Notes: generated by a model from the letters alone, not told the origin. Shown: positions 1 through 5,155, counted from the first letter of the stretch. The stretch is DNA of 5,246 nt from Eubacteriales bacterium (GCA_028702415.1 JAQVOT010000096.1:1-5246), one strand, 5' to 3'. A program made the numbers and translations.

Positions 1-1
1 A

Positions 2-1081
2 GAAAAATTGCTTGCTCTTGGATCATACCCGGAAATCACCCTGCTTGATGCCCGTCAAAGACGAGATGAAGCTCGAAGGCACTTAGCCAACAAAATAGAT
101 CCTGGTGCTGTTCGTAAAGCTCAAAAACAGTCCAGTATCCAGGAAACAGAAACTTTTGAAGTCATAGCACGGGAATGGCATTATCGCTTCAAATCGACTT
201 GGAGTGAAGGGCATGCCGCTACCATTATGGATCGCATGGAGCGAGACCTATTCCCGTGGATTGGCAAACGTCCGATCGCGGAGATAAAAGCCCCTGAATT
301 ATTGGCGGCAATGAGAAGAGTCGAGTTTCGTGGTGCGCTAGAAACAGCACACCGAATAAGAACTATTGGTGGACAGGTATTTCGTTACGCAGTGGCAACC
401 GGACGAGCTGAACGCGACATATCTGTTGATTTAAAAGGTGCACTGCCGCAACCACAGGAAAAGCATAGAGCCGCCATTACTGAACCGTTGGAAGTGGCAA
501 AATTACTGAGATCTATTGACGATTATTCCGGAAGCTTCGTTGTCAAGTGTGCCCTAAAGATAGCACCTTTGGTTTTTGTCCGTCCTGGTGAATTACGCCA
601 TATGGAATGGACTGAACTTGATTTTGAAAATGCTCAATGGAATCTCCCCGCTGGTAAGATGAAAATGAAGGAGCCACACCTTGTTCCTTTGTCCGATCAG
701 GCTATAAAAATATTGAAAGAGCTCCAAGGGCTGACAGGAACGAGTCGGTATGTATTTCCTTCTGGCCGTTCCTTTGATCGGGCTTTGTCTGACAATGCTA
801 TTTTAGCAGCACTACGGCGTATGGGATACGAAAAAGATGAGATGTCTGGGCATGGTTTTCGGGCAATGGCACGAACCATACTTGATGAAGTATTACAAAT
901 CCGGCCGGATTTTATCGAACATCAACTTGCCCATGCCGTCAGGGACCCGAATGGTCGTGCTTATAATCGAACAGCACACCTTAACGAGCGAAGGAAAATG
1001 ATGCAAACATGGGCTGACTATCTAGATGGATTAAAAGCAGGGGCAAAAGTGATACCATTCAAAAAGGGAGTAGAGTCCTAA
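2..1081 (+). CDS. int: Tyrosine recombinase / P4-type integrase, N-terminus cut by window edge
   Basis: Site-specific recombinase that would integrate and excise the element by strand exchange at attachment sites. The frame is open to the left edge, and the first residues (EKLLALGSYPEITLLDAR) match the interior of the N-terminal DUF4102-like arm-binding domain of P4 integrases, so about 50 residues are probably missing; the TTG at position 8 is not the true start. Numbering from that TTG codon, the core-binding domain spans about 50-150 and the catalytic domain about 160-340. The catalytic set looks complete: Arg192 in VRPGELR, a beta-hairpin lysine near 217-219 (KMKMKEPH), His282 and Arg285 in GHGFR, His309 in QLAHAV and the nucleophile Tyr319 in GRAYNR. 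Stop codon is TAA at 1079-1081. The enzyme is predicted active. No regulatory region is visible because the promoter lies outside the window. Family assignment is firm; the target site is unknown. Confidence 0.96.
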   Translation, partial: EKLLALGSYPEITLLDARQRRDEARRHLANKIDPGAVRKAQKQSSIQETETFEVIAREWHYRFKSTWSEGHAATIMDRMERDLFPWIGKRPIAEIKAPELLAAMRRVEFRGALETAHRIRTIGGQVFRYAVATGRAERDISVDLKGALPQPQEKHRAAITEPLEVAKLLRSIDDYSGSFVVKCALKIAPLVFVRPGELRHMEWTELDFENAQWNLPAGKMKMKEPHLVPLSDQAIKILKELQGLTGTSRYVFPSGRSFDRALSDNAILAALRRMGYEKDEMSGHGFRAMARTILDEVLQIRPDFIEHQLAHAVRDPNGRAYNRTAHLNERRKMMQTWADYLDGLKAGAKVIPFKKGVES

Positions 1082-1091
1082 TAATGAAATT

Positions 1092-1143
1092 TCGGGGATA
1101 GGGAGGCCACCCGACAAGCCGGTATCCTGACCGGCTTCCCCGA
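1092..1143 (+). other. Structured intergenic element, nested inverted repeats
   Basis: Between the integrase and the next gene there is an outer 7-bp inverted repeat (TCGGGGA at 1092-1098, TCCCCGA at 1137-1143) enclosing a perfect 8-bp inverted repeat (AAGCCGGT at 1116-1123, ACCGGCTT at 1130-1137) with a 6-nt loop ATCCTG. A small GGG/CCC hairpin (1101-1112) could form in the remaining arm, giving a three-way-junction-like fold. The arms share base 1137, so one pair must give way. No T-run follows, so this is not a canonical intrinsic terminator. It may be a transcript-processing or regulatory hairpin, or a protein-binding dyad; the function is unknown. Confidence 0.6.
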
Positions 1144-1150
1144 CTTAATC

Positions 1151-1178
1151 ATCAGGAGCGCATCAGGAGGCGCTAATG
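1151..1178 (+). promoter_or_regulatory. Ribosome binding site displayed in a hairpin loop, with duplicated SD
   Basis: AGGAGG at 1165-1170 lies 5 nt before the ATG at 1176 and fixes the start of the downstream gene. Its AGGAG sits in the 8-nt loop of a 5-bp perfect stem (AGCGC 1157-1161, GCGCT 1170-1174) that closes 1 nt before the start codon. The segment is also a near-tandem duplication: ATCAGGAGCGC (1151-1161) is followed by ATCAGGAGGCGC (1162-1173), so a second SD-like AGGAG exists at 1154-1158. The inverted and direct repeats are read directly from the sequence; any effect on translation is inference. Confidence 0.6.
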
Positions 1179-1769
1179 ACTTCAATTCAAGATGATAAGA
1201 AAAACGAAATTCCCATAACGATGAATGGAATCGAGGTGATGAATTATTTGTCTCTTGATGAACAAAAATTGTGTTTTTTAGCCAAAGAAGGATACTTAGC
1301 ACCTTATGCAGGACAACACCCTTCATGGTTTAAACTACTTATTGGTAGCCCTGATGAATTAAAACGCAGATTACCCAACTGGTTATATTTAAAGTCCTCT
1401 GTTGAATCGTTTAAATTGAATAACAAGAAATACTTAAAAGGCGTACATCAACAAAAGGCAATTGCCTCTACCGAATTGCTAAAGCCCTGCAAGGAAGATC
1501 AACTAGATGAACAAGGCACATATAAAAAAACAAAGCGGGAAGATGTTAAGGAATACATTGATAATTGCCTTGCCAATAAAATATCAAAAGCAATAATTGC
1601 CATTGAACTGCAAAATAAATATAATTTATCATACGGGGAAATTGCGCGGCTTCTTCATAATGAAGGTCTTAATCCACAACAATACGATGCTTTAAAAAAA
1701 CGTGGCGAACGACTGTGCAAAAAGGGAAAGAAATTAATTGATGCGGAGAGAAAAAATAAGAAAAAGTAA
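1176..1769 (+). CDS. Hypothetical basic protein, possible DNA-binding
   Basis: I do not recognise this 197-residue protein. The ATG is well supported by AGGAGG five bases upstream. The N-terminal part (about 17-90) holds EVMNYLSLDEQ, a conserved-looking YLAPY segment, and WLYLKSSVESF. The last resembles the 'W-x-hydrophobic-x-x-S-x-V-x-x-F' ending of excisionase/MerR-like small DNA-binding domains, which is only a loose analogy. Residues about 136-180 form a helical segment with a plausible helix-turn-helix around LSYGEIARLLHNEG (151-164). The C-terminus (172-197) is very rich in lysine and arginine. No signal peptide or membrane segment is seen. It lies 94 bp after the integrase and before a strong terminator, so it probably shares the integrase transcript. 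Its base composition is visibly more AT-rich than that of the integrase. It might assist recombination or regulation, but this is a guess. Confidence 0.85.
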   Translation: MTSIQDDKKNEIPITMNGIEVMNYLSLDEQKLCFLAKEGYLAPYAGQHPSWFKLLIGSPDELKRRLPNWLYLKSSVESFKLNNKKYLKGVHQQKAIASTELLKPCKEDQLDEQGTYKKTKREDVKEYIDNCLANKISKAIIAIELQNKYNLSYGEIARLLHNEGLNPQQYDALKKRGERLCKKGKKLIDAERKNKKK

Positions 1770-1781
1770 AGAAGGGATAAA

Positions 1782-1822
1782 ATTGTCACGGTGTCACGGT
1801 TACCGTGACATGGCGTGACGAT
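1782..1822. repeat. Nested GTCACG palindrome, candidate operator or iteron cluster
   Basis: Four copies of GTCACG occur in 35 bp: two direct (1785-1790, 1793-1798) and two inverted as CGTGAC (1804-1809, 1814-1819). The inner pair is a perfect 9-bp palindrome, TGTCACGGT (1792-1800), one central T, then ACCGTGACA (1802-1810). The outer copies also face each other about the same centre, and the outer arms extend to 1782 and 1822 with one G-T wobble. On DNA this suits a dimeric or cooperative DNA-binding protein; as RNA it would fold into a long hairpin just before the terminator. An AT-rich tract (1823-1851) containing the palindrome ATTATATAAT (1829-1838) follows, which would also suit an origin-unwinding region. 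The binding protein is unknown; candidates are the AlpA-like protein, the primase-helicase or the 1176 product. Confidence 0.75.
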
Positions 1823-1852
1823 AGCTTAATTATATAATCATTAAAGATATTC

Positions 1853-1877
1853 GCCGGGGAAACCCGGCATTTTTTTT
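1853..1877 (+). terminator. Rho-independent terminator after the integrase module
   Basis: A perfect 6-bp GC-only stem (GCCGGG 1853-1858, CCCGGC 1863-1868) is closed by a GAAA tetraloop and followed by A and eight T residues (1870-1877). This is a textbook intrinsic terminator for + strand transcription. It lies 84 bp after the stop of the 1176 gene and 78 bp before the AlpA-like gene, so it separates the integration module from the replication module. The latter therefore probably has its own promoter between about 1878 and 1930, although no convincing -35/-10 pair is visible there. Confidence 0.92.
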
Positions 1878-1895
1878 GTGATTTTGTCCCTTGAC

Positions 1896-1916
1896 TGTCA
1901 TTTAAGTGACAAAAGT
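1896..1916. promoter_or_regulatory. TGTCA/TGACA dyad with a TGACAAAAGT repeat copy
   Basis: TGTCA (1896-1900) and TGACA (1907-1911) form an inverted repeat around TTTAAG, giving a 16-bp near-palindrome with one mismatched pair. The right side continues as AAGTGACAAAAGT (1904-1916), which recurs exactly at 4858-4870 and, inverted with one mismatch, around 4629-4641. The site lies just after the terminator and upstream of the AlpA-like gene, where its promoter should be. A TTGACT at 1891-1896 could be a -35 box, but no good -10 follows at 16-18 bp. An operator for the AlpA/primase operon is the simplest reading. Confidence 0.55.
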
Positions 1917-1918
1917 AA

Positions 1919-1949
1919 GCTGCCTTCAAACGACAATATGGGAGGCAGT
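1919..1949 (+). promoter_or_regulatory. Hairpin burying the Shine-Dalgarno of the AlpA-like gene
   Basis: GGGAGG (1940-1945) is the only credible ribosome binding site for the ATG at 1955, with 9 nt spacing. GGAGGCAG (1941-1948) pairs with CTGCCTTC (1920-1927) in eight consecutive pairs including one G-U. A further G-U at 1919/1949 is possible, and the loop is 13 nt. In the transcript this would hide most of the SD, suggesting restrained translation of the regulator and, by coupling, of the primase. The pairing is seen in the sequence; regulation is inferred and requires the transcript to start upstream of about 1918. Confidence 0.5.
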
Positions 1950-1954
1950 AGAAC

Positions 1955-2164
1955 ATGAAAACACTCCGAAATACAGAGATGCCGAATTTGCCAAGTGAAG
2001 GACTACTAAGGGTTTCACAGGTTTTAAAATTTATCCCGGTGAGCCGTTCTCACTGGTGGCAAGGTGTTAAGGAAAAACGTTATCCGCAACCAATGAAATT
2101 GTCTGAGAGGGTAACCGTATGGAGAGCTTCCGACATCAGGCAGCTAATCGTTGGGGGTGAGTAG
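1955..2164 (+). CDS. AlpA-family helix-turn-helix transcriptional regulator
   Basis: A 69-residue protein of the AlpA (prophage CP4-57 regulator / excisionase-like) family, small MerR-type winged-helix DNA-binding proteins. The whole family pattern is present: LLRVSQVL (17-24), the recognition-helix segment PVSRSHWWQGVK (28-39), RYPQPMKL (42-49) and the closing VWRASDI (55-61). In known elements such proteins activate or repress element genes or act as recombination directionality factors; which role applies here is not visible. The start ATG has GGGAGG 9 nt upstream inside a predicted hairpin. The stop is 2 bp from the next ATG, so the gene is almost certainly co-transcribed, and perhaps translationally coupled, with the primase-helicase. 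The TGTCA-type dyads upstream are possible targets for autoregulation. Length is normal for the family. Confidence 0.94.
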   Translation: MKTLRNTEMPNLPSEGLLRVSQVLKFIPVSRSHWWQGVKEKRYPQPMKLSERVTVWRASDIRQLIVGGE

Positions 2165-2166
2165 CC

Positions 2167-4602
2167 ATGATACTATCCCCTATCTTCTCTATGATTCCAG
2201 ACGAACTCAAAATAAATGCCCAATGGGTGAACTGGCGATTAGTTCCCCGGAAGGATGGCGGCAAGCCTACAAAGCCCCCGTATCAACCTGATGGGCGGCT
2301 GGCGAAGACTGATGATTCCTCTACATGGAACACTTTCTCTGAGGTTGCAGAGGCGGCACCACGGTTTGATGGAATGGGGTTTGTTCTCACGAAGGATGAT
2401 CCCTATGTTGGACTTGATTTTGATAACTGCCGATGCCCTGCATTCGACGGGCTCGATGATGAATTTAAGAAGGAAATCGCTAGTGGTTTAAATATGGTTT
2501 TGCCTGAAATCGCCGAACACATCCGGCGCATAAACAGCTATGCGGAGGTAAGTCCTTCTGGAAAGGGGATCAGGGTATTTCTGAAAGGCACTCTCCCTGT
2601 AGACGGTAAGCGCAAAGGGCCTATTGAAGCATATCAGTCTGGTCGCTATGTCACTGTTACGGGCCACGCTCTAGAAGGATTCCCGCTGACCATTGAACAT
2701 CGGCAGGCAGAACTTGATGCTTTCTTTCAGGACGTCTTCGGAACTTCCGAAAATTCATGCGAACAGAAAACAAGCAATCAGCAGATCCAATCAAATGTGG
2801 ATTGGAAAGAACGGTTAGAAAAAACCTTCCAGAGCAAAAATGGTGAGGAGATAAGAAAATTATATTACGGCGACCAATCTGCCTATCCATCACAGAGCGA
2901 AGCTGACCTCGCACTGTGTTCCCACTTGGCATTTTGGTTAGACGGCGATGCGACGGCGATTGATGCAGCATTCCGTGAGTCTGGGCTATTCCGTAATAAG
3001 TGGGACATAAAGCACCATGGTAATGGGCAGACTTACGGCCAGGGAACTATTGAGAAAGCCTTACAGGGTTGTAAATCATTTTACGGAACACAGGAATTTG
3101 GAGAGAATCAATCAGAAGTATCAAGTGATAACCTGCCTGAACCAATACCATTTGATAACGATGATAAGCTGCCTGAATTCCCTGTTGAAGCAATTCTTGA
3201 TGATGTATGTAGGGAGATGGTTATTGAGGTTTCAAATGTTATGCAAATCGACCCTGGATTTCCCGCCACAATGCTTCTTGGTGCCCTCTCAACAACTGCA
3301 CAGCGAAAATATGAAATCGATTTAATAACACACTGTGAACATTCAAACCTTTATTCGGCTGGGATCCTTGATAGTGGTGAAAGAAAAACGCCGACCGCCA
3401 ACATTATGCTTCGACCTCTTTACGATTATGAAATTCTAAAACAAGAGGAGGTTAAAGAGTCCATCTACAATGAAAAAACACAGCGGACCGTTAAGGAGAA
3501 TAGAATAAAATATTTGCAGTCGAATGCGGCAAAAAGCAAGGATAAAGCCAAGGCACGAGACGCAATGCGGGAGGCGGAAGAACTGTCTAATGAATTGATG
3601 ATAAATCCGGAACCCGCATTACCGCTATATACTTGCAACGACGTTACGACTGAGAAACTGGCCGTACTCATGGCCGAGAACAACGAGCAAATGAGTGTAC
3701 TCAGTGCCGAGGGTGGCATTTTTGACATTCTGGCTGGCCGTTATTCAGAAGGCCAGGGAAATATCGACCTCTACTTACAAGCATATTCCCATGAACCAGT
3801 GTCCATCCATAGGATAGGACGTGAATCAATTGTATTACGAAATCCATGCCTAACCATATGTTTGGGAATTCAACCTGCTGTCATTGAAGAAATTGGAAGA
3901 CACAAACGATTTCGCGGGAGGGGATTATTGGCACGATTCCTTTATGCCAAATGCAAGCCGCGGGCCGGAAACAGGCCACGAATGGAGAAAAGGGCCGATG
4001 ACGAAATTATCAACCGGTATAATAAGCATATCACAGATTTAATGGGTATTCAGTTCACGGAAACAGTCATCGTTAGTCTGTCACAAGAAGCACAGGCGGT
4101 GTGGAATGAGTTTTACAATGATATCGACAGGGAAATGGCTCCAGGTGGGAAACTTTACCACCTTAAAGATTGGGGGAATAAATTGCCGGGAACAGTTGCA
4201 CGGATAGCCGGACAATTTCATTTCTCAAAATATGGCTCTGACATTGGCGATCACCCCATTTCCACTGATATTATCGGCGCTGCATGTGCAATAGGAATTT
4301 ATTTCATGGAACACGCAATAGCCATCTTCAGGATAATGAATGAACCTGAAAACATTAAAATAGCTAAAACTATATTAGAATACATTAAACGTGAGAAACC
4401 TGAATCCCTTAAAGGCAGGGATGTAATGAGACATACGAATCTTCAGACAATGGGGGAAGTTCAACAAGGGCTGAATTTGCTCTGTGAGAGGGCCTTCATA
4501 TGTCCGAAGACCAAAGAAAAATACAGGGGATTTGGCAGACCGGAAGCCACGTTTTATGAGGTGAATCCAAAATTTTTGATTAGTCAGGAGGCAACTCACT
4601 AA
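2167..4602 (+). CDS. Primase-polymerase / DUF3987 helicase-like replication protein
   Basis: An 811-residue multidomain protein likely to start and drive replication of the element, a functional counterpart of the P4 alpha protein. Residues about 15-190 form a PrimPol-type (archaeo-eukaryotic primase) domain: GLDFDN with Asp84 and Asp86, SPSGKGIRVF (129-138), and IEAYQSGRYVTVTGH (153-167). Residues about 238-300 match the helix-bundle domain seen after NrS-1-like polymerases (YPSQSEADLALC, FWLDGD, GLFRNKWD, TYGQGTIEKAL). Residues about 336-600 are DUF3987, an ATPase/helicase-like domain: an atypical P-loop SGERKTP (403-409), a charged coiled-coil stretch (about 425-478), SAEGGIFDIL (513-522, Walker B-like), LGIQP (566-570) and RFRGRGLLARFLYA (581-594), where an arginine finger is expected. 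A winged-helix-like tail (about 730-805) ends in GRPEATFYEVNP. The SD GGTGAG (2156-2161) supports ATG 2167; Met9 is a possible alternative. No frameshift is seen. Confidence 0.94.
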   Translation: MILSPIFSMIPDELKINAQWVNWRLVPRKDGGKPTKPPYQPDGRLAKTDDSSTWNTFSEVAEAAPRFDGMGFVLTKDDPYVGLDFDNCRCPAFDGLDDEFKKEIASGLNMVLPEIAEHIRRINSYAEVSPSGKGIRVFLKGTLPVDGKRKGPIEAYQSGRYVTVTGHALEGFPLTIEHRQAELDAFFQDVFGTSENSCEQKTSNQQIQSNVDWKERLEKTFQSKNGEEIRKLYYGDQSAYPSQSEADLALCSHLAFWLDGDATAIDAAFRESGLFRNKWDIKHHGNGQTYGQGTIEKALQGCKSFYGTQEFGENQSEVSSDNLPEPIPFDNDDKLPEFPVEAILDDVCREMVIEVSNVMQIDPGFPATMLLGALSTTAQRKYEIDLITHCEHSNLYSAGILDSGERKTPTANIMLRPLYDYEILKQEEVKESIYNEKTQRTVKENRIKYLQSNAAKSKDKAKARDAMREAEELSNELMINPEPALPLYTCNDVTTEKLAVLMAENNEQMSVLSAEGGIFDILAGRYSEGQGNIDLYLQAYSHEPVSIHRIGRESIVLRNPCLTICLGIQPAVIEEIGRHKRFRGRGLLARFLYAKCKPRAGNRPRMEKRADDEIINRYNKHITDLMGIQFTETVIVSLSQEAQAVWNEFYNDIDREMAPGGKLYHLKDWGNKLPGTVARIAGQFHFSKYGSDIGDHPISTDIIGAACAIGIYFMEHAIAIFRIMNEPENIKIAKTILEYIKREKPESLKGRDVMRHTNLQTMGEVQQGLNLLCERAFICPKTKEKYRGFGRPEATFYEVNPKFLISQEATH

Positions 4603-4627
4603 AAATAACAGAACACATTGTTGTGAT

Positions 4628-4650
4628 GATTTTTGTCACTTTTGTCAGTG
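4628..4650. repeat. TTGTCAC-type repeat after the primase gene, inverted partner at 4849-4871
   Basis: This 23-bp stretch contains two direct TTTTGTCA units (4631-4638 and 4640-4647). Read on the opposite strand, it matches 4849-4871 at 21 of 23 positions, so the two sites form a widely spaced inverted pair about 200 bp apart. It sits in the 67-bp spacer after the primase stop codon, immediately before the ribosome binding site of the next gene. It could be an operator for that gene or an iteron of a replication origin. The similarity is read directly from the sequence; the role is inferred. Confidence 0.65.
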
Positions 4651-4669
4651 ATATTTGAGGAATGCAAAA

Positions 4670-5155
4670 ATGAATTTGATGAATAAATATTTAGGAATAA
4701 TGAAACACAATAAAGAATATATAGTAAATATTGATACTGATGCGACTATTCCACAGGGGATTGGTTCCCCCCCACCTGTGGAATGCATAAATAAAGAAGG
4801 TCTTGTTACTCCTTCTGGAATAAATTCAAAATTAAAACATGCAAAAACCCCTGACAAAAGTGACAAAAGTCTATTACCGGATAAACTGCACATACTGCAA
4901 CCGCCCGTCAATCTCCACTCCTTTCAACAATGGGACGGTGAAATGCAGGAATTAATTATCTGGTATAAAAAAGTCCCAAAACCCACCGATGAATTTCTTC
5001 TGGATACTTGCAGGCTGATATTATGCCCTGAAAAATATTTTGATAATATTGATTATAGAATTTCTCAAGGTCCCACAAGACTGGAAAACCGCTTTTGTAA
5101 TCTTCGGGAAGAATTAAAATTATTACGAAAGATACTTGGCAAGTTTGATGGATAA
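4670..5155 (+). CDS. Hypothetical protein linked to the DUF3987 primase
   Basis: Unrecognised 161-residue protein. I prefer ATG 4670, preceded by GAGG (4657-4660) at 9 nt, over the in-frame TTG at 4655, which has no SD. The N-terminal half (about 1-80) is polar and low in structure, with IPQGIGSPPP and a DKSDKS repeat (62-67) encoded by a DNA repeat. The C-terminal half (about 84-157) looks like a compact helical domain: WDGEMQELIIWYKK, PTDEFLLDTCRLILCPEKYF, ISQGPTRLENRF, LREELKLLRKIL. From general familiarity, small proteins with a 'P-x-x-x-F-x-L ... GP-x-x-x-R ... L-x-x-L' pattern are often encoded just after DUF3987 primases in islands; this is an impression to be checked. It follows the primase by 67 bp on the same strand and is probably in the same operon. 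A replication accessory role is a guess. The gene is AT-rich and carries a strong internal palindrome. Confidence 0.82.
   Translation: MNLMNKYLGIMKHNKEYIVNIDTDATIPQGIGSPPPVECINKEGLVTPSGINSKLKHAKTPDKSDKSLLPDKLHILQPPVNLHSFQQWDGEMQELIIWYKKVPKPTDEFLLDTCRLILCPEKYFDNIDYRISQGPTRLENRFCNLREELKLLRKILGKFDG
4748..4784. repeat. Long palindrome inside the small hypothetical gene
   Basis: ATTCCACAGG (4748-4757) and CCTGTGGAAT (4775-4784) are perfect 10-bp inverted repeats. Inside them GGGGA (4756-4760) and TCCCC (4766-4770) can form a second stem around TTGGT; two G residues are shared, so the arms compete slightly. The left arm reads TATTCCACA (4747-4755), which matches the DnaA box TTATCCACA at 7 of 9 positions. 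A run of seven C (4767-4773) lies in the right part. Such a strong cruciform in an AT-rich coding region, flanked by inverted TGTCAC-type repeats at 4628-4650 and 4849-4871, is compatible with an origin of replication, but this is unproven. Confidence 0.6.
4849..4871. repeat. Tandem TGACAAAAG repeat, inverted partner of 4628-4650
   Basis: Two perfect tandem TGACAAAAG units (4852-4860 and 4861-4869) lie inside the 4670 gene and encode Asp-Lys-Ser twice. Together with flanking bases the 23-bp stretch is the reverse complement of 4628-4650 with two mismatches. AAGTGACAAAAGT (4858-4870) is also an exact 13-bp match to 1904-1916 upstream of the AlpA-like gene. The recurrence in two non-coding sites and one coding site suggests a DNA-level function rather than protein constraint. 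Confidence 0.65.

Noticed and set aside
697..879. Open frame on the minus strand within the integrase gene
   Set aside because: Complement shadow of a well-conserved integrase; no SD and no family resemblance.
1116..1144. Intrinsic terminator after the integrase
   Set aside because: The 8-bp stem is good, but CCCCGACTT follows rather than a T-run.
1078..1326. Minus-strand frame overlapping the start of the 1176 gene
   Set aside because: It would cover the structured leader and the N-terminus of the + strand gene; composition is not protein-like and there is no SD.
1784..1820. CRISPR array or short tandem repeat array
   Set aside because: Units are 6-9 bp, inverted as well as direct, and have no spacers of regular length.
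1891..1921. sigma70 promoter with TTGACT (1891-1896) as -35
   Set aside because: No acceptable -10 hexamer lies 16-18 bp downstream; the best (TAAGCT at 1916) is a poor match at 19 bp. An activator-dependent promoter remains possible but is not supportable.
2255..4599. Several other-frame open stretches inside the primase-helicase gene (for example 2657-2971 and 3465-3728 on minus, 3017-3325 on plus)
   Set aside because: All lie within a continuous 811-codon gene with recognisable domains throughout; they are reading-frame shadows.
4614..4626. CACA/TGTG mini-hairpin after the primase stop
   Set aside because: Only a 4-bp stem and no T-run; too weak to call a terminator.
4655..4669. TTG at 4655 as start of the last gene
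   Set aside because: No Shine-Dalgarno precedes it; GAGG at 4657-4660 suits ATG 4670 instead.
4645..4911. Minus-strand frame opposite the 4670 gene
   Set aside because: No SD, and the + strand gene fits the operon spacing and has a coherent C-terminal domain.
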